From: Kitasatospora sp. GP82
Lineage (GTDB): Bacteria; Actinomycetota; Actinomycetes; Streptomycetales; Streptomycetaceae
Direction of reading: 5' to 3'
Length of the DNA: 64,000 nucleotides
Assembly (NCBI RefSeq): GCF_029892105.1
Contig: NZ_JARZAJ010000022.1
Span: 1 to 64,000, forward strand
Positions 27,455-36,644 of the stretch are shown here, piece after piece. Numbering within the stretch: position 1 is the stretch's first letter; each line of letters begins with the position of its first letter. A program made the position numbers and the translations under genes. The notes under the pieces are model-generated. The model searched no databases. It was not told where the DNA came from and was given only the letters and a program-made list of their open reading frames with translations.

Positions 27455-28567
27455 ATGGCAGGTACGGACCGCGAGAAGGCTCTTGAGACCGCACTCGCCC
27501 AGATTGAGCGGCAGTTCGGCAAGGGCTCGGTGATGCGCCTCGGCGACCAGTCCCGTGCCCCGATCGACGTGATCCCCACCGGGTCCACGGCCCTCGACGT
27601 CGCCCTCGGCGTGGGCGGTATCCCGCGCGGCCGAGTCGTCGAGATCTACGGCCCCGAGTCCTCCGGTAAGACCACGCTGACCCTGCACCTGGCGGCCAAC
27701 GCCCAGCGCATGGGCGGCACGGTCGCGTTCGTGGACGCCGAGCACGCGCTCGACCCGGAGTACGCCCGCAAGCTGGGCGTGGACACCGACGCGCTGCTGG
27801 TCAGCCAGCCGGACACCGGTGAGCAGGCCCTGGAGATCGCCGACATGCTGATCCGCTCCGGCGCGATTGATCTGGTGATCATCGACTCCGTCGCGGCGCT
27901 CGTCCCGCGCGCGGAGATCGAGGGCGAGATGGGTGACTCGCACGTCGGTCTGCAGGCCCGGCTGATGAGCCAGGCGCTGCGCAAGATCGCCGGCGCGCTG
28001 AACCAGTCGAACACCACTGCGGTCTTCATCAACCAGCTGCGCGAGAAGATCGGTGTGATGTTCGGCTCCCCGGAGACCACGACGGGTGGCCGCGCGCTGA
28101 AGTTCTACGCCTCGGTGCGTCTGGACATCCGCCGTATCGAGACCCTGAAGGACGGCACCGAGGCGGTCGGCAACCGTACCCGGGTCAAGGTGGTCAAGAA
28201 CAAGGTGGCTGCACCGTTCAAGCAGGCCGAGTTCGACATCCTCTACGGCGTCGGCATCAGCCGCGAGGGCGGCCTGATCGACATGGGCGTCGAGCACGGC
28301 TTCATCCGTAAGTCCGGCGCCTGGTACACCTACGAGGGCGACCAGCTCGGCCAGGGCAAGGAGAACGCCCGCAACTTCCTGCGGGACAACCCGCAGCTGG
28401 CCGACGAGATCGAAAAGAAGATCAAGGACAAGCTGGGCATCGGCGTGAAGGCCGACCCGGCCGGTGAGACCGCCGCTCCGGTCGCCGAGGCCGAGGGCGC
28501 CGCCAAGCCGATCACCGCCACGGCAGCCAAGACCGCGGCGAAGAAGACGGCGGCCGCCAAGGCCTGA
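27455..28567 (+). CDS. recA: Recombinase RecA
   Basis: 370 aa from the ATG at 27455. Walker A is GPESSGKT at 66-73, the same numbering as E. coli RecA, and the sequence is uninterrupted, so no intein is present. The DNA-binding L2 region (FGSPETTTGGRALKFYAS) and the Walker B VIIDSVAALVPR are intact. The C-terminal tail after about residue 340 is rich in Ala and Lys (AAKTAAKKTAAAKA) rather than acidic as in E. coli. RecA drives homologous recombination and LexA self-cleavage. It is followed by recX only 5 bases later and preceded by an exact LexA box. Confidence 0.98.
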   Translation: MAGTDREKALETALAQIERQFGKGSVMRLGDQSRAPIDVIPTGSTALDVALGVGGIPRGRVVEIYGPESSGKTTLTLHLAANAQRMGGTVAFVDAEHALDPEYARKLGVDTDALLVSQPDTGEQALEIADMLIRSGAIDLVIIDSVAALVPRAEIEGEMGDSHVGLQARLMSQALRKIAGALNQSNTTAVFINQLREKIGVMFGSPETTTGGRALKFYASVRLDIRRIETLKDGTEAVGNRTRVKVVKNKVAAPFKQAEFDILYGVGISREGGLIDMGVEHGFIRKSGAWYTYEGDQLGQGKENARNFLRDNPQLADEIEKKIKDKLGIGVKADPAGETAAPVAEAEGAAKPITATAAKTAAKKTAAAKA

Positions 28568-28572
28568 GCACG

Positions 28573-29409
28573 TTGATCTACGAGAATGAGCGGTCGCCGG
28601 GGGCCGAGCCCGGCGACCACGGCCCACCGGACTGGTGGACCGGCAGCGCCGAGGAGGAGCCCCCGCCGGACGTGGCCTCGGAGCTCGGGGTGCTCCGTGC
28701 GTCCGAGCTGCCTTCGGGCCGGCGTCGGCGACGTACGGCGGTGGCGGCCGAGGGGGAGCCCTCAGCCTCGGCCGAGTCGTCCGTCTCGGCTGTTGCCGGA
28801 GCCGCTCCCGACCGGCCCCGACGGGAGCGGAGTCGCAGCGCCCGGGGGGAGGGGCGCGGCGCTCGCGCGGAGCGGTCGACGGCGTCGGCGCGCCCGCTGC
28901 GGGAGGAGCCGGCCGATCCTGCGGCCAAGGCGCGGGACATCTGCCTGCGCCTGCTCACCGGCACCGCCAAGACCCGAAAGCAGCTGGCCGATGCCTTGCG
29001 CAAGCGCGAGATCCCCGACGACATCGCCGAGGAGGTGCTCTCGCGGTACGAGGAGGTCGGGCTGATCGACGACGCGGCCTTCGCCGAGGCGTGGGTCGAG
29101 TCCCGGCACGCCGTCCGAGGCCTGTCCCGGCGGGCGCTGGCCCAGGAGCTCCGGACCAAGGGAGTGGCGGGGGAGGTCGTCGAACAGGCCGTCGCCCAGC
29201 TGGATGCCGACGACGAGGCACAGGCCGCCCGCGCACTGGTGGATCGCAAGCTCCGGGCCACCCGAGGGCTGGAGCGCGACACCAGGGTCCGGCGCCTGGT
29301 CGGCATGCTGGCCAGGCGTGGCTACTCCGAGGGTCTGGCCTTCAGGGTGGTGCGGGAGGCGCTCTGTGACGAAGGAGCGGAGGGCGGCGAGCCCGCGCAG
29401 GAGTGGTGA
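28573..29409 (+). CDS. recX: Regulatory protein RecX
   Basis: 278 aa from a TTG at 28573, immediately after recA. The first 110 residues are a low-complexity, charged extension (Arg/Ser/Glu/Ala-rich) common in streptomycete RecX. The RecX fold follows at about 115-270 as helical repeats, with the KTRKQLADALRKREIPDD and GLIDDAAFAEAWVES motifs. RecX binds RecA and limits filament growth; in actinomycetes recAX is one operon. The start codon is uncertain because no clear SD is present, and translation probably couples to recA. Confidence 0.9.
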   Translation: MIYENERSPGAEPGDHGPPDWWTGSAEEEPPPDVASELGVLRASELPSGRRRRRTAVAAEGEPSASAESSVSAVAGAAPDRPRRERSRSARGEGRGARAERSTASARPLREEPADPAAKARDICLRLLTGTAKTRKQLADALRKREIPDDIAEEVLSRYEEVGLIDDAAFAEAWVESRHAVRGLSRRALAQELRTKGVAGEVVEQAVAQLDADDEAQAARALVDRKLRATRGLERDTRVRRLVGMLARRGYSEGLAFRVVREALCDEGAEGGEPAQEW

Positions 29410-29449
29410 CAGTGGAACAGGGCAGGGGCGGTCGAGTGGCGATCGCATC

Positions 29450-29478
29450 TTGACCGTTTCGTAACCCGCACCTAGCCT
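29450..29478 (+). promoter_or_regulatory. HrdB-type promoter of the RNase Y-like gene
   Basis: TTGACC (29450-29455) and TAGCCT (29473-29478) are spaced by exactly 17 bp, one of the best vegetative promoters in the window. Predicted initiation near 29485 leaves a leader of about 198 bases before the chosen ATG at 29683. Confidence 0.75.
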
Positions 29479-29682
29479 CACAAGCAGTGAGGGATCACTT
29501 CGATCATGCATCCTGCCGGGCTTCTGCTCCGGCACGAACGCATCGGATCGTGTGTGCAGGACCGTAAACGTCGGGCCCAGCGGGCCGGTCGGAGCCGGTC
29601 CGATGCTGCTCATCGCCCTGCGGGACCTCGGGCTCCCTCACCACGGGGGCGGCCGAGCGCGCAGGGACGGGGAGTGGTGCGG

Positions 29683-31143
29683 ATGAAACTCGCGACGGGT
29701 GTCGGGCCAACGGCCGCCGTTCTCTCGGTGAGTCTGCTCTGTCTGCTCCTCCTGGTCCTGGTGGCCGTCCTGATGGTGAGCCAGTCGCGGGCGGCCCGGC
29801 GGCGTTCCGCCGAGGAGGCGGTCAGGGCGCACGAATTGGCCGAGGGGCACGCCGCGCAGCTGCGCGCCGAACTCGATCGCCGGGAGGAGCGACTCTCCGA
29901 GGAGCTTCGCCATCTGCATGCGCAGGAGGCCGGACTGGCCCTTCGCTCCGCCGAGTTGGACAAGCGGCAGTCCGAGGTGCGGGCGTTGGAGGCGCAGTCC
30001 CAGGGCGCGCTTGAGCGGGCTGCCGGGCTGACGGTGGACCAGGCCAGGGCAGAGCTTGTGCAGACGGTCGAGGCCGAGGCGAGGCGTGAAGCCGTCCTGG
30101 CCGTACGGGAGATCGAACGGCGGGCCAAGGCGGAGGGGGACCAGCGGGCGAGGGAGATCATCGCCGCCTCGATCCAGCGGCTGGCCGGGGAGCAGACCGC
30201 CGAGACGGTGGTCACCGCGTTCCGGCTGCCCAGCGAGGACCTGAAGGGCCGGATCATCGGACGCGAGGGCCGCAATATCCGCGCCTTCGAAGCCGTCACC
30301 GGGGTCAACCTGGTCGTGGACGACACCCCCGGGCTGGTCCAGCTCTCCTGCTTCGACCCGGTGCGCCGGGAGACGGCCCGGCTCACCCTGGAAGCGCTGG
30401 TCGCGGACGGCCGGATCCACCCGGTTCGGATCGAAGAATTCCATCAGCGCAGCCGGACCGAGGTCGAGCGGCTCTGCCTGCGGGCCGGTGAGGACGCGTT
30501 GGTGGTCACCGGAATCGACGATATGCACCCCGAACTGGTCCGTACCCTGGGTACGTTGAGGTACCGGACGTCGTACGGGCAGAACGTGCTCGGGCATCTG
30601 GTGGAGTCCGCGCACATCGCCGGGATGATGGCGGCCGAACTGGGCGTGGACGCGGGGGTGGTGAAGCGGGCCGCGCTGCTGCACGACATCGGGAAGGCGA
30701 TGAGCCATGAGATCGCGGGCAGCCATGCGGCGATCGGGGCGGAGTTCGCCCGGCGGCACGGGGAGTCGGCCGAGGTGGTGCACGCGATCGAGGCGCACCA
30801 CGGCGAGATTGATCCCCGTACGGTCGAGGCGGTGCTGACCCAGGCCGCCGACGCCTGCTCGGGTGGCCGGCCGGGGGTGCGGCGGGAGTCGTTGGAGGCG
30901 TATGTGCGGCGGCTGGAGCGGCTGGAGGAGATCGCCGCGGCCCACGACGGGGTGGCGAAGGTGTTCGCGATGCGGGCCGGTCGGGAGGTGCGGGTGATGG
31001 TCCAGCCGGAGGTGGTGGACGATCTGGGTGCGCAGCTGATCGCCCGTGAGGTGGCCAAGCAGGTGGCGGACGAGCTGACCTTCCCCGGACAGATCCGGAT
31101 CACCGTGGTACGGGAGAGCCGGGTCACCGAGTTCGCCCGCTGA
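29683..31143 (+). CDS. rny: Ribonuclease Y-like endoribonuclease
   Basis: 486 aa from the ATG at 29683 (GGGAG eight bases upstream). The domain order of RNase Y is complete: an N-terminal membrane anchor (about 10-33), a coiled coil of about 150 residues rich in Arg/Glu/Ala, a KH domain starting near 189 (GRIIGREGRNIRAFE), and an HD domain with H334-D335 in LLHDIGKA. RNase Y starts mRNA decay by cutting within transcripts. It is best known from Firmicutes. Its presence in an actinomycete deserves attention, because RNase E/G and J are usually described there. It starts under its own strong promoter with a long leader. A longer frame begins at 29506 but the extra segment looks non-coding. Confidence 0.88.
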   Translation: MKLATGVGPTAAVLSVSLLCLLLLVLVAVLMVSQSRAARRRSAEEAVRAHELAEGHAAQLRAELDRREERLSEELRHLHAQEAGLALRSAELDKRQSEVRALEAQSQGALERAAGLTVDQARAELVQTVEAEARREAVLAVREIERRAKAEGDQRAREIIAASIQRLAGEQTAETVVTAFRLPSEDLKGRIIGREGRNIRAFEAVTGVNLVVDDTPGLVQLSCFDPVRRETARLTLEALVADGRIHPVRIEEFHQRSRTEVERLCLRAGEDALVVTGIDDMHPELVRTLGTLRYRTSYGQNVLGHLVESAHIAGMMAAELGVDAGVVKRAALLHDIGKAMSHEIAGSHAAIGAEFARRHGESAEVVHAIEAHHGEIDPRTVEAVLTQAADACSGGRPGVRRESLEAYVRRLERLEEIAAAHDGVAKVFAMRAGREVRVMVQPEVVDDLGAQLIAREVAKQVADELTFPGQIRITVVRESRVTEFAR

Positions 31144-31374
31144 CACGCGGCCCCCTCCGGCGCGGGCGAACCACACAGGGGCGCGGGCGAACCTCAGGGG
31201 CAAGGGCGAACCAATAGGGGCGCGGGGAACTGCGCGAATCGGAAGGCAACGGCGCCGCACCGACCTGCGGTCGACAAGTTGCACCACCTCACCGATGGGT
31301 CACGAGGCGCAACTGGCCCGCCGGGCCCGGCTGCACGTGGTCACCTTCCGTTTCGCGCAGTTCCTCGCGCCCCT
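31144..31374. repeat. Palindromic dispersed repeat, copy A
   Basis: Between the convergent RNase Y-like gene and FAD monooxygenase. 31-base terminal inverted arms (31216-31246 and 31344-31374) match at 29 positions and begin AGGGGCGCGG. The central core (about 31241-31350) is shared with a second copy at 60710-60935 and contains its own stem, GTTGCACC with GGCGCAAC. Three short tandem units (AGGGGCGCGGGCGAACC-like) lie upstream at 31158-31215. No ORF with coding character. The layout fits a non-autonomous mobile element or a structured bidirectional terminator. Confidence 0.8.
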
Positions 31375-31414
31375 GGAGGGTGCATGGCTGACCTCGTGCC
31401 CGGGGGTGGGGCAG

Positions 31415-33091
31415 TCAGCTTTCTGCGCCGGTGAGGGATGCCGGGCCGCCACGGGCGCGGTCGGCGAGGGTCTGGAGGTCCTCGGCGTGGCAGCCGTGGG
31501 TGGTACCGACCAGGTGGCCGTCGGGGCGTACCAGTAGGACGGTGTGCGGCTCGGCGCCCGGGTACCTCTCGGTGACCAGTACCTCGGCGGGTACCGGCAA
31601 CGCGGCCGCGACCTCGGCGAGTTGGGGCATCAGCCCGGCGCTCAGCCAGTGCTGGGAGGACCAGACGGCGGTGCCGGGGGCCACCAGTAGCAGCAGGAAT
31701 CCGGCACCCAGCCGGGCCCGGAGGAAGTCGGCGGAGCCCTCCATGGTGACCACGGGTACGTCCGGGACGAGTACGCCGGGGGCGGTCGCGGGCAGGCGCT
31801 CGGTGAGCGCGGTGCCTCGGCGGGCCCCGCGCTGCACCGGCACCCGGCCGGGTACGCCGGACGGCGCCGCGGGGTACGCCGGCGCGCCGCCGAAGCGGCC
31901 GGTGCCGAGCTGGCCGTCGGCGAGCAGCGGGGCGTGCTTGCGGAAGGAACCGGTGAGCAGCGAACGCCTGGTCTGCTGCCAGCCGCGCAGCGGCCGCAGC
32001 AGCGGCATGGCCTGGTCGACCGCGCGCAGCCGTGCGCCGACCGCGCCGCGCCGTTCGGCCTCGTACCCGTCGAGCAGCGAGCCGCCCGGCTGCGGTCCGC
32101 CGGAGTGCAGGTGCCAGGCGAGGGCGAGTCGCCAGGAGAGGTTGTCGGCGTCCCGGAGGCCGTCCACGAGGTTCTGCATGCCGAGGGCGCCGTGCAGGTG
32201 GGCGGCGTCCCCGGCGAGGAAGCAGCGGCCGACCCGGAAGCGGGCGGCGAGGCGCTGCTGGTAGGTGTGGTCGGCGGCGGCGAGCAGCTCGTACTTGGGC
32301 AGTTCGCCGCACCAGCCGGTGAGGGTGGAGTTGACCCGGGTGAGCAGGGTGTCACCGGTGACGATGCCGGGCCAGGTGGCGTGCGGGTCGACCGGAGCGG
32401 TGGGGGCGGGGCGGCCCGGGGGCAGCCGCCAGTCGAGCCGCCAGAGGCCGTCGGGCAGCGGGCGGGCGGCGGCTTCGCGGTCGCCGCGCCACGGGGGTTC
32501 GCGGTGGATGCGGGCCTCGCCGGGGAAGGGCAGGTCGACGCGGACGGTGGCGACGGCGTGCCGGTCCACGGCCGGGCGCCCGGGAAAGCGGATCTTGAGC
32601 AGCCTGCGGACTCCCGAGCGGGCGCCGTCGCAGCCGACCAGGTGGCTGCCGCGCCACCAGGTGTGGGTGCCGTCCTGGGTGTGCTGGGTGCGGACGCTGA
32701 CGCCGTCCCGGTCCTGGTCGAGTTCGATCACCCGGCTGAGCGGGCTGAGTTGGATCAGCGGGGTGGCGGTGACGGCGTCTCTGAGGCCGCGTTGCAGGCG
32801 GTGCTGCGGGAGGTGGAGGACCGGGGTCTCGTCCAGGGCGAGCCGCAGCACCTCGGAGCGGCGGCGCCAGATGCCGAAGGTGTCCCAGCGGGCGGCGTCG
32901 GAGGCGGCCCTGGTGTAGCCGAGCCGGGTGAGCAGGGTGGTGCTGTCGTCGCCGAGGACGACGGTGCGGGGGCCTTCGGGGCAGACGCCCGCGCCTTCGT
33001 CCAGGACGATACTGGGGACCTCGTGCCGGGCCAGGGCGAGTGCCAGTGCCAGGCCGACCGGGCCGGCGCCGACCACGATCACGGGGTCCAC
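31415..33091 (-). CDS. FAD-dependent aromatic monooxygenase (FAD_binding_3 family)
   Basis: 558 aa from the GTG at 33091, preceded by GGAGG seven bases upstream; the frame continues upstream into gluD and is not used. The N-terminus VDPVIVVGAGPVGLALA is the FAD-binding GxGxxG fold. The GD segment CFLAGDAAHLHGALGMQN near residue 290 is the second FAD motif of class A flavoprotein monooxygenases. A C-terminal thioredoxin-like domain, as in phenol and MhpA-type hydroxylases, is recognisable around 450-555. The enzyme hydroxylates an aromatic or polyketide substrate with NAD(P)H and O2; which one is unknown. It is isolated, with no catabolic or biosynthetic partner nearby. Confidence 0.85.
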   Translation of the reverse strand: MDPVIVVGAGPVGLALALALARHEVPSIVLDEGAGVCPEGPRTVVLGDDSTTLLTRLGYTRAASDAARWDTFGIWRRRSEVLRLALDETPVLHLPQHRLQRGLRDAVTATPLIQLSPLSRVIELDQDRDGVSVRTQHTQDGTHTWWRGSHLVGCDGARSGVRRLLKIRFPGRPAVDRHAVATVRVDLPFPGEARIHREPPWRGDREAAARPLPDGLWRLDWRLPPGRPAPTAPVDPHATWPGIVTGDTLLTRVNSTLTGWCGELPKYELLAAADHTYQQRLAARFRVGRCFLAGDAAHLHGALGMQNLVDGLRDADNLSWRLALAWHLHSGGPQPGGSLLDGYEAERRGAVGARLRAVDQAMPLLRPLRGWQQTRRSLLTGSFRKHAPLLADGQLGTGRFGGAPAYPAAPSGVPGRVPVQRGARRGTALTERLPATAPGVLVPDVPVVTMEGSADFLRARLGAGFLLLLVAPGTAVWSSQHWLSAGLMPQLAEVAAALPVPAEVLVTERYPGAEPHTVLLVRPDGHLVGTTHGCHAEDLQTLADRARGGPASLTGAES

Positions 33092-33240
33092 GTGGGGACC
33101 TCCGTCCGGGCCTGGGCAGGCGTCGGGACCTCCGCGCACGCGCGGCGGACGAGGGAGGCGGCCGATGCGGCGCCGGCTGTCGCGCAGGAGGTCCCGGGTG
33201 GTGTCACGAAGAGCAATGCAACAGATCGCCTGCGTGTCCG

Positions 33241-34077
33241 TCAAGCAGCGACCGATGTACGCCGGTTCGCGCCGCGGCGTCCGCGCGCCTCGATCCACTT
33301 CGCCAGCGCCGTCAGAGCCAGGCACATACCGATGTAGATCACGCTGATCACGATGGTAACCGGGATGTAGGGGTAGCCCTGTGGGGTCGAGGTGTTGCTC
33401 GCGATCAGCTTCCCCACGTAGAGCAGCTCGGAGTAGGTGATCAACCACCCGAGCGAGGTGTCCTTGAGGGTGACCACCAGCTGGCCGATGATCGCGGGAA
33501 GCATCGATCGGACGGCCTGCGGCACCAGGATGGTCAGCATCACCTGGCTCTTGCGCAGTCCGAGCGCGAAGGCGGCCTCGCTCTGGCCGCGCGGCACCGC
33601 GTTGACGCCGCCACGGATGATCTCGGCCTGGACGGCGCCGTTGTAGAGCGTCAGACCGGTGACCAGCGCCCAGAACGGGGAGGTGGCGAACATCGAGTGG
33701 TAGAGCGCGAAGATCATGATCAGCAGCGGCATCGCGCGGAAGAACTGCACGATCGCGGTGGCCGCCGCGCGGACGGGCCGGTGGTCCGAGAGCCGGCCGG
33801 CCGCCAGCAGGGCGCCCAGGACGAGCGAGAGGGCCGCGGCAACGCCGAAGGCGCTCAGGGTGTTCAGCAGGCCGTCGACGATCCGCTGCTGAACTGCCGT
33901 GTACTGGAACGGATTCCACATCGCGGCGCTGAACTGGCCGGTACTGGCGAGGCGGTCGTACGCGTACCAGAGCAGGGCCGCGATGCCGAGCAGCGAGAGG
34001 ACCCCGAAGCCGCGGTAGCGGACCTTGGCACGCGGGCCCGGGGCGTCGTACAGGACGGTCGAGGAGGAGGAGCTCAT
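33241..34077 (-). CDS. gluD: Glutamate ABC transporter permease GluD
   Basis: 278 aa with five to six membrane helices. The polar amino-acid permease signature lies near residues 150-185 (VTGLTLYNGAVQAEIIRGG followed by QSEAAFALGLRKSQ), which forms the EAA loop for the ATPase. It overlaps gluC by 4 bases. Its N-terminal cytoplasmic part and two long helices are typical of GluD. The C-terminal tail is Arg-rich. It belongs to the gluABCD operon transporting glutamate and related acidic amino acids. Confidence 0.92.
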   Translation of the reverse strand: MSSSSSTVLYDAPGPRAKVRYRGFGVLSLLGIAALLWYAYDRLASTGQFSAAMWNPFQYTAVQQRIVDGLLNTLSAFGVAAALSLVLGALLAAGRLSDHRPVRAAATAIVQFFRAMPLLIMIFALYHSMFATSPFWALVTGLTLYNGAVQAEIIRGGVNAVPRGQSEAAFALGLRKSQVMLTILVPQAVRSMLPAIIGQLVVTLKDTSLGWLITYSELLYVGKLIASNTSTPQGYPYIPVTIVISVIYIGMCLALTALAKWIEARGRRGANRRTSVAA

Positions 34078-34724
34078 CGGGCCACCGCCAGTCGGTTCTC
34101 CAGGAAACGGAAGATCAGGCCGATCACAGCGCTCAGGAACAGGTAGGCCAGGGCCACCCAGAAGAAGATCGTGAGGATGCTGTAACCGCGCTCGTTCAGG
34201 GTCTGCTGGGCTCCGTACAGCTCGGAGATGCTGAACGCGCCGGCGATCGCCGAGTTCCTGGGCAGGGCGATGAAGACGCTGCTCATCGGGCCCAGTACGG
34301 TGCGCGCCGCCTGCGGCAGCACGATCAGGGTCAGGGTCTGGCCGAAGCCCATGCCCAGGCTGCGGGCGGCCTCGGCCTGCCCCAGCGGCACCGTGTTGAT
34401 CCCCGCGCGCAGCACCTCGCAGACGAAGCTGGCGGTGTAGATGCCGAGCGCGAGCACCGCGAAGACGAAGCTGGAGTAGTGGACGTCGAGCCTGGGGAGG
34501 CCGAAGACCACCGCGAAGAACAGCAGCGTCAGCGGGGTGTTGCGGAAGACGTTGACCCAGACGGTGCCGAAGGCGCGGAGCGCCGGTACCGGGGAGACCC
34601 GGAAAGCCGCCAGCAGGGTACCGATCAGCAGCGCGAGCAGTGCGCTCAGCGCGCTGAGCTCGACCGTCTGCAGAAAGCTGTCTCGGAACAGCGCGAAGTT
34701 GCCGTCCTCGAAGAGTATGCCCAT
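34074..34724 (-). CDS. gluC: Glutamate ABC transporter permease GluC
   Basis: 216 aa from the ATG at 34724 (GAGGAGGG upstream); an in-frame start at 34748 is possible. HisM/GlnP-type fold with about five membrane helices. The permease motif LGIYTASFVCEVLRAG and the EAA loop QAEAARSLGMGFGQT lie near the centre. The gene ends 4 bases inside gluD, showing translational coupling. It pairs with GluD to form the membrane channel of the transporter. Confidence 0.92.
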   Translation of the reverse strand: MGILFEDGNFALFRDSFLQTVELSALSALLALLIGTLLAAFRVSPVPALRAFGTVWVNVFRNTPLTLLFFAVVFGLPRLDVHYSSFVFAVLALGIYTASFVCEVLRAGINTVPLGQAEAARSLGMGFGQTLTLIVLPQAARTVLGPMSSVFIALPRNSAIAGAFSISELYGAQQTLNERGYSILTIFFWVALAYLFLSAVIGLIFRFLENRLAVAR

Positions 34725-34805
34725 GCCGGCGGCCCTCCTCTCGATCAAAGGGACTGTCAGATAGTCAGGGGGATCTCAGACCTGAACGGTCGTCGATGTC
34801 CGGGC

Positions 34806-35723
34806 TCAGTAGCGGTCCAGGGCGGGGACGGGCGGGGCGCCGGCGCCGGAGCGCCCGAGGGTGGCGTCGTACGCCTTCTTCCAGTCGCCGTTGTCCTCGT
34901 GGGCCTTGAGAGCGTCGTTGATCGCGTCGCGCAGGACCTTGTCGTCCTTGGCCAGGCCGACGCCGTACGGCTCCTGGGTGAAGCGGTTGCCGACCACCTT
35001 GAGCTTGTCGGGGTTCTTGGCGGCGTAGCCCTTGAGGATCGCGTCGTCGGTGGTGAGCGCGTCCACCTCGTTGGTCAGCAGCTTGTCCACGCACTGGGAG
35101 TAGGCGTCGTACTTGGTCACCTTGGCGCCGTACTTCTCGATGTTGGCGATCGAGGTGGAGCCGGCGACGGTGCAGACGGCCCTGCCCTTGAGCGAATCGG
35201 GCCCGGTGATGTCGGTGTTGCTCTTCAGCACCAGCAGGTCCTGGCCGGCCACGTAGTACGGACCGGCGAAGGAGACCTGGGCCTTGCGGCCGGCGTTGAT
35301 GGTGTAGGTGCCGACGTAGTAGTCGATCTGGCCGCTGGAGATGGCGTTCTCGCGGTTGGCCGAGACGATCGTCTTCCAGTCGATCTGGGAGGGGCTGAAG
35401 CCGAGGTCGGCGGCGATCATCTTGGCGATCTCGATGTCGAAGCCCGACCGGGCACTGGCACCGGAACCGGCCGAGAGGTCCTCGAAGCCGAGGAAGGGCT
35501 GGTCGGACTTGGCGCCGATGACCAGCCTGCCGCGCTTCTTGGCGGCGGCGTAGGTCGGCGAGTTGTCCAGCTTGACGTCGGTCTTCACCTGGTACGTCGG
35601 GAGCTGCGGAGCGGCGCTGGTGCCATCGGCCGAGTCGTTGGGCGAACCGCTCTTGCCGCAGGCGGCGACGGCGGTCAGGGTGAGCACGGACATGGCGATG
35701 GCGATGGTGCGACGGGTCCTCAT
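34806..35723 (-). CDS. gluB: Glutamate-binding lipoprotein GluB
   Basis: 305 aa from the ATG at 35723. A lipoprotein signal peptide ends in VAAC with Cys 22 as the lipidation site. The rest is a family 3 solute-binding protein: GFDIEIAKMIAADLGF near residue 95 and TVAGSTSIANIEKYG near 180 are characteristic. It captures glutamate outside the membrane and passes it to GluC/GluD. An alternative earlier start at 35759 would lack a signal peptide of normal length. It lies between gluA and gluC in the usual order. Confidence 0.92.
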   Translation of the reverse strand: MRTRRTIAIAMSVLTLTAVAACGKSGSPNDSADGTSAAPQLPTYQVKTDVKLDNSPTYAAAKKRGRLVIGAKSDQPFLGFEDLSAGSGASARSGFDIEIAKMIAADLGFSPSQIDWKTIVSANRENAISSGQIDYYVGTYTINAGRKAQVSFAGPYYVAGQDLLVLKSNTDITGPDSLKGRAVCTVAGSTSIANIEKYGAKVTKYDAYSQCVDKLLTNEVDALTTDDAILKGYAAKNPDKLKVVGNRFTQEPYGVGLAKDDKVLRDAINDALKAHEDNGDWKKAYDATLGRSGAGAPPVPALDRY

Positions 35724-35851
35724 GAGGGTTTGCTCTCCTCGGTCTTGGCCGCGGGTCAACCGGGCTGCTGGGTCTTGGAGTTCCTGGCGCGGTGCCCACG
35801 CGCCCCACCGGTGTGGCAGGGCACGCCTTCGGGCCCGGCCGCCGGGATCGG

Positions 35852-35870
35852 CTCTGACGCTAGATCAGAG
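35852..35870 (-). terminator. Short stem-loop between gluA and gluB
   Basis: CTCTGA and TCAGAG pair around a 7-base loop, seven bases after the gluA stop in the direction of transcription. It may partly terminate or process the gluABCD mRNA so that gluA and gluB differ in level. It is weak on its own. Confidence 0.35.
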
Positions 35871-35876
35871 GAGCTC

Positions 35877-36644
<768 letters not shown>

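Noticed and set aside
31144..31374. Insertion sequence
   Set aside because: There is no transposase frame in either palindromic repeat, and no target-site duplication could be placed with confidence. A non-autonomous element remains possible and is reported as a finding.
33092..33919. N-terminal extension of the FAD monooxygenase reading into gluD
   Set aside because: The monooxygenase starts naturally at the GTG at 33091 with a good SD and a GxGxxG motif; the extension overlaps gluD antisense-frame coding and has no homologous content.
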